DNA of 64,000 nt from Liquidambar formosana. Taxonomy: Eukaryota > Streptophyta > Magnoliopsida > Saxifragales > Altingiaceae. This document shows, piece by piece, positions 35,001 through 45,300 of the stretch. The translations under genes were made by a program, and so were the position numbers. The DNA lies in the NCBI GenBank assembly GCA_039720395.1, contig CM077833.1, positions 10,787,133 through 10,851,132 of the forward strand, read 5' to 3'. The notes under the pieces were generated by a model. The model saw only the letters and a program-made list of their open reading frames with translations. It was not told the DNA's origin and made no database searches. Position 1 is the first letter of the stretch; each line of letters opens with the position of its first letter.

Positions 35001-37974
35001 TTGAGAGCCTTTTAGGTAGAAATGGTTAGGGATTTTTGGTATATCAAAGATGGATCTTGGGATGGAAAAAGGTTAGGATCCTTTTATGAATAAAATGTGG
35101 ACTATTTATAGGAAAACTTGGACTTTTAAAGGGTAAAATGGTCATTTGGAAGGGCATTATGGTCACATGGGATATAGAGGGCCTTTGGGAATTGTTTGGT
35201 GAAGGAAATACCTCATTTGATGAGGGTAAAATGGTCCAAATGTGGCAAAAGGGCAATCTGCCATAGCAGGTTGCCTACGCTGGCATGGTAGGCATGGGCC
35301 ACACTGGCTTAGCAGGTGTAGGCCTAAGTCCCATCCATGCAGTTGGATTACGGCTACTAGAGCAATAGGATGGCTGCAGAGTTGAAAGTAAGATTCACCC
35401 ACGCTGGTATAGCCAGTGTGAGCACATTTATCCCACATTTGTGATGATTTCTCATTATGAATCATGGGAACTTGTGATCTTTGGTTTGTGTGCCTTATCT
35501 GATGAGGTGGGGCCACTATAGTGGGTCAAAGGTGGTGGTTTGCCCTACTGTGGGGCCGTACGATCGTGCGATCACATTTGATCGACGATCAGATGGATTT
35601 CGACCGTTGATCTTAAATGGGGATTAACATCTTGGGTCCCTAAACTTGGTTTGGGGCCAAAAGGTGGAGTGTGCACCCTCTGGGGTGCGATCGAATGGCC
35701 TAAAGGAGAGCATGATGCTCACAAGGCTCTGTGATTAGGGTTTTATTGATCGTGAGTCGAATAAGGCCCGATCTCTAATCAAATGGCCTTGTATTGATCC
35801 GGAGGGGTTGAATTGAAGATCCAACTGTTGGATTAACCATTGGATCAAAGATTATGAGAAATTAAACCACCTAATGCTGTGTTAGGGGTTCGATTTGGGC
35901 ATTTTGATTGGAGGGTTTGTGCCTTCTGATTCCCAATTAGATGGTCCTAGACCTCTCTAGGAACAGACATTGTATGAAATCGAACTACCCAAATGCTGTG
36001 TTAGGGGTTTAATTTGGGCATTTTGGGGATCGGAGCTTTCATGCCCTCTAATTTCCAATCAAATGGTCTTAGACCACTCTAAGAACATTGAATTGAAGAT
36101 CCGACAGTTGGATTGACCATCGGATCAGAGATTGTGCGAAATCGAACCACCCAATGCTATGTTAGGGGTTCGATTTGGGAATTTTGGGGATCGAAGGGTT
36201 CATGCCCTCTGATTTCCAATCAAATGGTCCTAGACCACTCTAGGAACATTAAATTGAAGATCCGATGGTTGGATTAACCATCGGATCAAAGATTGTGTGG
36301 AATCAAACCACCCAATGCTGTGTTAGGGGTTCGATTTGGGCATTTTGGGGATCGAAGGATTTGTGTCCTCTGATTCCCAATTAAATGGTCCTAGACCACT
36401 TTAGGAACATTGAATTGAAGATCCGACGGTTGGATTAACCATCGAATCAAAGATTGCATGGGATCAAACCACCCAATGCTGTGTTAGGGGTTCGATTTGG
36501 GCATTTTTGGGATTGGAGGGTTTGTGCCCTCTAATTCCCAATCAAACGATCCTATACCATTCTAGGAACATTGAATTAAAGATCTGACGGTTGGATTGAC
36601 CATCGGATTAGAGATTGTGTGAAATCGAACCACCCAATGTTGTGTTAGGGGTTCGATTTGGGCATTTTGGGGATTGGAGGGTTTATTCCCTCTGATTCCT
36701 AATTAAATGGTCCTAGACCACTCTAGGAACATTGAATGGAAGATCCGACGGTTGGATTATCCATCGGATCGAAGATTATGTGGAATCGGACCACTTACTG
36801 TTGTATTAAGGGTTAGATTTGGGCATTTTGGCAATCAAAGGGTTCGTGCCCTTTGATTCCCAATCAAATGGTCCTAGACCACTCTAGGAACATTGAATCA
36901 AAGATCCGACGGTTGGATTGACCATTAGATCAAATATTACGTGGGATCAAACCACCCAATGCTGTGTTAGGGGTTTGATTTGGGCATTTTGGGGATCAGA
37001 GGGTTTGTGCCCTCTGATTCCCAATCAAATGGTCCTAGACGACTCTAGGAACATTGAATTAAAGATTTGACGGTTGGATTGTCCATCGGACGAAGGATTA
37101 TGCGAAATCAAACCACCCAATGTTGTGTTAGGGGTTTGATTTGGTCATTTTAGGGATCGGAGGGTTTGTGCCCTCTGATTCCCAATCAAATGGTCCTAGA
37201 CCACTCTAGGAACATTGAATTGAAGATCCGATAGTTAGATTGACCATCGGATCGAAGATTGTGTGGAATCGAACCACCCAATGCTGTGTTAGGGGTTTCT
37301 ATTTGGGTATTTTGGGGATCGGAGGGTTCGTGCCCTCTAATTCCCAATCAAATGGTCCTAGACCACTTTAGGAACATTGAATTGAAGATCTAATGGTTGG
37401 ATTGACCATTAGATTAAAGATTGTGTGGGATTGAACTATCCGATGTTGTATTAAGGGTTCGATTTTGGCATTTTGGGGATCAGAGGGTTCGTGCCCTTTG
37501 ATTCCCAATCAAAGAGTCCTAGACCACTCTAGGAACATTGAATTAAAGATCTAACGGTTGGATTGTCCATCAGATCAAGGATTATGCGAAATCGAACCAC
37601 CCAATATTGTGTTAGGGGTTCGATCTGGGCATTTTGGGAATCGAAGGGTTTATGCCCTCTGATTCCCAATCAAATGGTCCTAGACTACTCTAGGAACATT
37701 GAATTGAAGATCCGATGGTTGGATTGACCGTCGGATCAAAGATTGTATGGAATCGAACCACCCAATGCTGTGTTAGGGGTTCGATTTAAGGTTTTAGGGC
37801 ATTGTACCCGTTTCCTGCCCTAGGGCCTTGAATAGTGACGTGGGGAGATGTCGTGCCCTAATGGGTAGGACAAGGTGAATAAAGACAAGTACCGAGTGTG
37901 TCCGACCCAATTATACTGCTCTTGGGTTGATTGATTTTGTTCGGAGGCGGCCCGAAAAAATTTGGGTTTCTACA
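32018..37974 (-). repeat. Right LTR (5' LTR in element orientation), 5957 bp
   Basis: Plus-strand ends are TGTCGCTACC and GGGTTTCTACA, matching the left LTR along its length. The promoter driving gag-pol should lie in this copy, reading leftwards. It differs from the left LTR by many substitutions, small indels and about five extra units of the 150-bp array. Open frames here, such as those at 33118-33414 and 33780-34181, are repeats of those in the left LTR and show no domain. Confidence 0.92.
35815..37790. repeat. LTR tandem array, about 13 units of about 155 bp
   Basis: The anchor 'aggaacattgaattgaag' or a close variant recurs at roughly 36085, 36246, 36408, 36561, 36725, 36888, 37042, 37207, 37370, 37524 and 37693, with a diverged unit and a shortened unit before these. 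The unit is the same as at 8870-10075 in the left LTR. Confidence 0.85.
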
Positions 37975-37979
37975 AAAAT
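37975..37979. repeat. Target-site duplication of the Ogre-type element, right copy
   Basis: AAAAT follows the right LTR end CTACA and equals 5096-5100. Confidence 0.85.
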
Positions 37980-38720
37980 AAAATTCGTATATTGTATGCC
38001 ACATAAATATCTAAATGTTCTCTTAATGGTTTGCCAATGTGCTATTCTCGAATTAGGTCGTTATCTACACACTAATCTAATCCCATGACATTTACATGGC
38101 CTTGTAATTGTTATTGCACACACGAGGTTGCCCATATCTTAGGCAAAAGGGGACACTTCTATATTTAGAATTTCTTCCTCATTCTAAGAGCGCTTTCTCT
38201 TGCTTAAACTTAAGCCCTTTGCAGAAATGGGTGCCCACGAATTTACAATCATTTATGATAAAACTCTGTAAGTACCTTTCCTTGATACTTATCTTGATCT
38301 AAATATAATGGCCTAGAACTTCTATCCCTAGAAGTTGTTATCCCTAGTACATTGGATACCTTGCTTGTATCATTCCTATCAAATCTGGACCTTACATTTG
38401 ATTTTGATCTCATGATCACATCTAAGTTACTATCCGCTAGTATTTTTCCATTTAGATAAAGTGACAATATTGCTAGCTTCACTTGGTACTTTAGTGATCT
38501 AGTGAACTCAATACACATCCTTTTTCTAAGATACTTGGTGGAATTTCAAGCACAATAATCTTTAAATTAGTTTGAGCCCACACAAAGATCTTTTTAATTT
38601 ATAGACTCTGACCTCATGTCCTTTTGCCTCAACTTCTTCAGGTTGATTCACATAGATGTCTTCCTTCAAATTTAGGTAGAGGAATGTAGTCCCGACATCT
38701 AGACGGAAACATTATGAAAC
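37980..38720 (-). pseudogene. Ty1/copia pol relic, reverse transcriptase part
   Basis: Minus-strand frames read FLYLNLKEDIYVNQPEEVEA followed by KGHEVRVYKLKRSLCGL, the copia pattern FLNGxLxExIYMxQPxGF...KLxKSLYGLKQ. They continue with SNVLGITTSRDRSSRPLYLD (copia LGIEIxRDR...LxLSQ) and HWQTIKRTFRYLCGI. The frame then meets the giant element and resumes at 5100. Stops and frameshifts are frequent. The 5' part of the copia element is not visible to the right. Confidence 0.75.
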
Positions 38721-38950
38721 AGGACATGAAATCTGCCTCCTCCCCCGCTCAAAAAAATAAAATAAATAAAAGATAAAAAATAAATTAATAGTGCCGAAAA
38801 GTGTGTGAGTGTATGCATATAACATCAAAATATCTCGACACCATACTTTAAATTAGATGGAAAGAAAAAAAAAACATTATATGAAATCTCCCCCCCTATA
38901 AAAAAAAAAAAAAAAATAAAAAAAACAAAAAATTAACCATGCTTTAAAAT

Positions 38951-39860
38951 AAGCCAGGCTATTGCCACCAGTTAAAATACTTTAAGCCCCCAATTATTTA
39001 AAATAATTTGTTAAATTCTTTATATCTAAATGTAAATTTACTAATAAGGACATGTCAACTTAAAGACTTAAAAAATTTCCTATCCCCACCCCACTCCACC
39101 TCTAACTCCAAAAACATTACACAATCTATAGACTTCATGCTCTTACAAACCCTAACAACCTTGACACTAAATCCATATTTACATAAAAAAAAATTAGTGT
39201 TTATCATATTATATTGAATAATGAACAAGAAAAGTATTGATAGAGATGATATTAGCAATCAAAAGGTAAGTATTTACACACTTTTTCTCGAGTTTAACTT
39301 AAGTTTTTCGTATACTAAATTTCGTCTTGTTCGGTTTCTCGACTTTGAACATGTTTACAATGTTCAGTTCTGTAACACCGAACTCTTTTAATGCGTTCTG
39401 ACTTCTAAGTCCGAACAAAGTTATTTGATTCCGCTTCCCAACTCCGAACAAATGGATATTGTTCACTCGTAGAAGTCCAAACAAGCTTGGTATTTTTCTG
39501 TTTTAAAATACCAAACAACTTAACTATACAATAATTGAGAATTGTTTGTTTCTATAATTGTAAATGGATTTTGAGTATTCGTGTTTGTAAGTCGGAACAA
39601 ATAAAAAATGTTTGGTTTTAAAGGTCCGAACGTTTTTATATTGTTCTTTTCTACAAAACCGAACATATATACTTTGTTTTTACTAATAGGTTCGAACATA
39701 TATACTTTGTTTTAACTAATAGATCCAAACAAATAAGAGATGTTCGGTTTTGAGTAACCAAACAGTTTGGGGGTGGGGTGGAAAAATGTTTAGAGAATAT
39801 TTGAGAGGATTTAATTAGTAGGGGGTTTAGAGTATTTTGAGTGGTGGCAATAGCCTACCC
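38951..39860. mobile_element. TIR element with internal GTTCGG palindromes, copy 1 (910 bp)
   Basis: The left end has AGGCTATTGCCACC...AAAATACTTTAAGCCCC, and the right end carries its inverse (GGGTTTAGAGTATTTTGAG then GGTGGCAATAGCCT). CTTTAAAAT at 38942-38950 and TTTTAAAAT at 39861-39869 look like a 9-bp duplication with one change, which would suit a Mutator-like element. The interior has many GTTCGG/CCGAAC motifs arranged as small inverted repeats. It codes for nothing recognisable. Confidence 0.7.
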
Positions 39861-39869
39861 TTTTAAAAT

Positions 39870-40447
39870 ATCTCTACACCATACATGGACTTTGATGGAA
39901 GGGGGAAAAACATTACAAAATTATATATGAAAAATGCCCTATGGCTCAAATCCACCAAACAAAAATAATAATAATAATTTCCAGTAGTGTTGTTTAGTAG
40001 TGGTTATTGATTTTTTTTTCCAGTTATCTCTCTATTGAGAAAGACAAATAATTTTTATATCCAGGCAATGTAGGGAAAAGAAAAGTGAGCACACAAACTC
40101 TCCTCTTCCCTTTATAATAGTCGAAGGAGAGATTTTTAGTTGGGTTCCTCATCAAAATACCCGACCCAATTCTAATGAGTTTGAAGAGTTAAATAATGTA
40201 GATAAAGTTAAAATGAATAATAAGAGCATCTCCAACCATCTGAGACATTTAGGTAAGCTATATGTATTTTTTGCATCGCTACAGTGTAAAAATGCATCGT
40301 TACAAGTGAAAATACATCATATGAAAAAGGTGACTACTCCAAAGCATTTTTTGCCTCATGGTTAGAGATGTGGGGCAAAGTTATTTTTTGCCTTGTGTGT
40401 GAAAAGTATATGTTCCAATGGGTGATGCATTTGGTGAGACAAATATA
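39870..40447. other. AT-rich intergenic sequence
   Basis: No gene or complete element is recognised here. Two short direct repeats resembling 38860-38960 occur near 39870-39930. Confidence 0.4.
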
Positions 40448-40459
40448 GCTTGAGACAAA

Positions 40460-41288
40460 GTTTTAAAACTCGGACCGGACCGCCTGGTTCGATCGGTTAA
40501 ATCGTCGACCGGTTGAAGGTCCGGTTTGGTTTAACCCATAAAACCGTTTGAAGTAAAAGACCAGAAAAACAAACAAAAACCGTTCAGCTTGCCAGTTGAA
40601 CCAGAGAACTAGAAAAACTGTTCATGGGTTGGGAGAACTGGCTGGTTTTTTTTTTTTTTCACTTACCAATATAAGGCAAAGTTAAAAAAAAAAAAAAAAA
40701 AAAAACCAATGTGAAAAGCCCTAAATCCCCATTCCAAATTGACGCTAGGGCTGGCCGCTGGGGAGAAGAGTTCTGCTTTTCTTCTTCGGCGATTGTGCGA
40801 CTGTTTTCTTGCCTCCAATCTCAGGTATGTCAATCTTCTATTATTCTTCTAATCTTCTCCATATTCTATTCTTCTTCTAATCTTCTATTCTTCTTCTATT
40901 TTTTTTATATTCTAAAACCTAGAATTTGTTGAATTTGTTTGGCCAATTGTTTTTATTTGTAATGTAAGTGGACAACATTTTTTATTCTTGCTTGGTTACG
41001 ACTCACAAAGATAATCTCTTCATAAGAAAACTACAAGAAGAATCTACTACTCTATTTACTGGCCATCTCCCGGCCTCTAATTTTTAGAGAATTTTATTTA
41101 TTTGTTTATTTTTTGACTATTTTTCTATTTATACTATTTTTTAGTTTATAAATTATTTAACATATTAAATATTTATTACATCATGATGACATGATGGTTT
41201 AATTCTGGTTTGACCCGACAGTTAAACAGGTGACTCTTAACCCAGCAACTTTTCTGGTTCAATGAATGATTTGGGTTTTAAAACATTG
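40460..41288. mobile_element. TIR-like element next to the RPT1 promoter (829 bp)
   Basis: The segment starts GTTTTAAAACTCGGACCGG and ends GGGTTTTAAAACATTG, so short inverted ends (GTTTTAAAAC) face each other. GCTTGAGACAAA at 40448-40459 is repeated as GCTTGAGATAAA at 41289-41300. The duplication is longer than usual for hAT or Mutator elements, so the superfamily is open. It has no coding potential; the frame at 40711-40932 is unlikely to be real. It ends about 265 bp before the RPT1 start codon. Confidence 0.65.
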
Positions 41289-41300
41289 GCTTGAGATAAA

Positions 41301-41553
41301 TCTTGACCTACATTTTACTCAAGAAATGGCTCACAGTCCAGGGCTTCGCACAAGGGCCAATGGGCCGGCAGGTAGGCTGTTGTGGGCAAAGGCAATAACA
41401 ATTGAATTTGCAGTTGCGGCATGCACGTGTGTAGCTCGTGACACTCATCGGGTCTGCTATATAGAAACGGAGCCGAAGACCTCGCTTGTCTCGCAAGACA
41501 GCACATATCTGGAGGAGAAAGAAGTTGCAAGTTCGCAGTTGAAGAGGGATCAG
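41301..41553 (+). promoter_or_regulatory. RPT1: RPT1 promoter and 5' UTR
   Basis: The interval between the upstream transposon and the start codon contains GGGCCAATGGGCC (41354-41366), a pair of GGGCC/TGGGCC elements around a CCAAT-like core, of the kind common in growth-related plant promoters. It also has an ACGT core (GCACGTGT, about 41423) and a TATA-like CTATATAGA at 41457-41465. Transcription would then begin near 41490, giving a 5' UTR of about 60 bases. The start site is inferred. Confidence 0.5.
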
Positions 41554-41640
41554 ATGGCGCCTGAACCGGAAGACGAGATTAAGGACGAGAAGAACCCTCG
41601 CCCCCTTGATGAAGATGACATCGCCCTTCTCAAGACATAT
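41554..41640 (+). CDS. RPT1: RPT1 exon 1 (residues 1-29)
   Basis: Encodes [20 protein letters not shown], then DDIALLKTY. The ATG is chosen because the following acidic N-terminus and length agree with plant RPT1. The frame is open upstream to 41266, but that stretch shows no family similarity and contains the TATA-like box. Donor GTACGT follows and is directly continued by a long CT repeat. Confidence 0.92.
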
Positions 41641-41644
41641 GTAC

Positions 41645-41687
<43 letters not shown>

Positions 41688-42278
41688 TCAAACCCTAAAC
41701 CCTAATCATCCTCGTTTCGTTTTTAGAGCTAGATTTGTTTTTGTTTATTTATTTATTTATGTAGATTCGTTCTAATTCCTAGTTGGATCTATCTGTCGTA
41801 TGGGTTTTTCTTTGATGGATTTTTCACCAGACATATTTTTAATTAATTTTCTTATTGATATGTGATTTCCTTGTTTGCGGAATTTGTAACTTCTTAGGCA
41901 TTATTCTTGTAGTTGTTGAAATATTCATTGACAAGTGTCGCTAGGATCTTAGTTCTGGGAATCTTCTATTCTTTATGTTTAATTCGTTATCAAACATGCG
42001 GTTATCTTCTGACGAACTGCGATTCCTTTGTAGTACAACCTCGAGACTGATTTGAGTTATTGTGAAACTCAATTGTGTTCTATCTGTGTTGCTGTTTATG
42101 GTTTAGGTTCTTTGGGCTTTTGCGGCTGTGGTGTTGTGGCTTTGAATTCTGTTTGTCTTTGGGATGCAGGTGGCCCTATCGCTTTTTCAAAGTGATTGCT
42201 TGAGAAAATGGGTAAGGTCAAATGACGCACCTAAGGAACAACGTGTACACACACACACACACACACATGTACACACAC

Positions 42279-42336
<58 letters not shown>

Positions 42337-45300
42337 ATGTGTGTGTCAGGTTTGCTATGGTCTAGGCGTTACCATTGAGGGTCACGAATTTCCAATCTTC
42401 CAAGGTGTAGTTAAAGTTGATTCCTCCAAAATTAGCTTTCTTCATGTGGACGGTGATGCAAGATAGATGCTTGATATTTGATAATTTCATTAGAATAAAC
42501 TTTATGATTCCAAACGGTGCATTATATGCAAAGAAATGGCCGGGTCGGTTGATTATCTTTTATTGCATTGTAAGTTGGCTTTTGATTTGTGGTCTTACAT
42601 TTTAACATCTTTTGGGGTGAATTGTGTTAATGGATTGGTGAGGATTGGCTTTTAGTTGGGAGAATGGTGCCCCATGCTTTTTTTTGGACCACTTAGAATG
42701 AGATGAATAGAAGAATATTTGAGGGGGTTGAATTGTCCATTTAAAAGTTAAAAGTCAAATTTAGTTGGCAATCTTTTTGTTTGGAAAGGATCAGTGTGTT
42801 GGTATCCAAGAATCCTTTTCTTTTTATTATTATTATTATTTTTTTTTTTAGGTGGGGGGTGGGTGGTGTACTTTGCTTATTCAGGGCTTCAGACTTTTTA
42901 ACCAGTTTTAATACATTCACTTTATAAAAAAAAAATTTAGTTTCTGTTTTCCTCTTAGATTGAACTCAAATATTGTGATGTCAATTTGTCTACTTCCTCT
43001 GTTCGTATAGCACTGTCCATATTTGCAAAGATTTCACTATAAGGGTGCTTGCCACTTTATAGAGGGTGGTGGGGTTCTGCATCTTTTTTTATTTATTTAT
43101 ATTGTGCATATATAGTGGTGTCATGCGAATGGGCAGCATTCCTACTGTGCAGGCTTCTAAACTCAAAGATTATGAAAATATTAGATGGATGAAGTACGGT
43201 GACTGATGTGGCAGTATTTTAGTGAATGGGTGCAGATAAGATAAGACTTCCTTATAGAAGATGAGAATGGAGACATATGAGCAGCATTAGAGAATAGAAG
43301 CCTATTGAAATACCAAAGTCTTTTTCAGTTTACCTAAAGAATGTGCATTAGGAAGACATTGTCCTGATTGGCAATCTCTGTTCACATCAATGGAAGTACC
43401 TTCTTTTCTTTTTTCATTTTTTAATCGAATCTACTTGATTCATTGTTTAATTTCTTTGTACTCTTCTTCTTTGATTTTAAGTTTGTCAATCTAGGTGTCA
43501 ATTTGGGCATTTTTAAGCCCACTTATACTAGGTTTTTTCTTAAGGTAACAACGAAATCCTCCTACATAGGTACTGCTCCTGCTTTCAATTTCTGACCTGC
43601 CAGATTGGGTTCTTTACCTGCTCCAACTCACTGTCATGAGGTTGGGAGTTCACCCATTCATCCAACTCTTTGAATTTATGAAAATCACAACTTAGGACAG
43701 GCAACTATGGGATGGCAAGAATAAATCTTACATTGTGTAAGCTTTTTACTGGGTAGATGAAGAATTAATGAATAAGATCAAGGAATTTTCTTTACCAAAC
43801 CACTTGATTCATATGATATACTATACTGATACACATTTACACATGAGGTATATATTAGGGTAAAATGCTGAAAACTACCTCCAAGTTTGGAGTAGGTTTC
43901 AGTTTAGTACCCCCAAGTTTAAAAGGCACCAAATAGGTACCTAAAATTTCAAATGTGTTCCAATTTGGGGTCTACTGTAACCCATCGTTTGGTCATCAAA
44001 CAGTAATTCAACCATTTGACCAACAATTCTTAAAATATGCCATCTTTGCCCTTATTTTGTACATGAATGCCCTATTTTGCCCTTGTTAGTAGCCAAAGTC
44101 AATATTATGCTTTTTGACCAATGATCCATATCTAGAACTCACCTTTTATCATCTCTCTCTCTTCCTATGTAGATTTTTTTTTTTTTTTTTTTTTTTGTTT
44201 GTTGATAATATCTCTTCCTATGTAGATTCCTCATCAGATCTCAAACTCATCCAGATTGAGATCGAGCTGAAAAATTCTTAAATGATGGATTTTTTATAAA
44301 ACGATGTCGTTTTAGTTAAGGACAATAACGTCATTTTGTGGCCGGCCGTTAATAGTGTTATTTATTTTGAGTCAACAAACTCCCTAGGTACCTAATTGAC
44401 GCCTTTTAAACTTGGGGGTTCCAAACTGAAACCTACCCCAAAACTAGAGTTAGTTTTCTACATTTTACCCTATATTTTGTATGATGCATATCTGAATATG
44501 TACATGATCATGAGATCATCATCATAGTGAGTATATATACAATGCATGAAGGCATAGACATAGGTGCTCTGGCTTTAAGGTATGTTAAAACCTTCACTTT
44601 CACCCCCTTTTCTCCCATTCCTGATCTAAGACATGGTTACATGGGTTGTAATGAACTTTAATAGAATGATAAAAGATCTCTTTTCTGACATGTAGCGTGT
44701 ATACTAATTTATATGACACTTTCACTCTTTCATTTCCTTTTTGGAATTATTATGAATTTCTTAAGGTGCTGCCATTTGATAAACGCTTCCAATAACTGTT
44801 AGATGCTTTAGTTTTTCATGTTGTCGCTTTCAATTCATTATTTCTTTATTTATTTTTGTTCTTTTCTATTGGTGGGTCGAATTTATTGAAGTCTTGTATT
44901 GTCATTTATTTTAAACAATCCTAATGGCTTATGCAGGGTTTAGGACCTTATTCTACAAGCATAAAGAAAGCGGAGAAAGAAATTAAGGAAATGGCTAAGA
45001 AGGTCAATGATTTATGTGGTATGTTTCTTGATCCCATATTATGTCAACGATTTGCAGATTCGTTTCGATTAACAAGTTTGTATTAGTTCAATATTTTATG
45101 TAAATATTTTTAAGTCTATTATGCTTTGTCCCAACTTTCAAATAAATGAATCTCTTAGAATTTATGCCTCTCATTAAACATTTGATACAAATGGAAAAAT
45201 TTGTGGTTAAATTTCAGAGGTATTGGCATACATGGGGTGTGACACAGAAGGGGTCAGACAATTTTACGAGGATGAAGGAATTGAGATTAAAAGGACTATA

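Larger units (their letters stand above)
5101..37974 (-). mobile_element. Giant Ogre/Tat-type Ty3/gypsy LTR retrotransposon with nested insertions
   Basis: Two long direct repeats (5101-10274 and 32018-37974) with TG...CA ends are bounded by an identical 5-bp duplication. The primer site lies beside the right LTR (31996-32013), the polypurine tract beside the left LTR (10275-10290), and gag-pol is on the minus strand, so the element reads right to left. The total is 32,874 bp, or about 26.7 kb without the two solo LTRs inserted in it. Very long LTRs, a tRNA-Arg-like primer site, a DNGS protease, a second RNase H before integrase and an extra antisense ORF are marks of the Tat/Ogre lineage. 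Every ORF is disrupted and the integrase core is missing, so this copy cannot move by itself. Confidence 0.92.

Noticed and set aside
41266..41553. Longer N-terminus of RPT1 from an upstream ATG at 41266
   Set aside because: The upstream codons come partly from a transposon end and the TATA-like region and do not resemble plant RPT1; the ATG at 41554 gives the normal 426 residues.
42164..42466. 100-codon ORF in RPT1 intron 1
   Set aside because: It crosses AC and GA microsatellites and then a LINE remnant.
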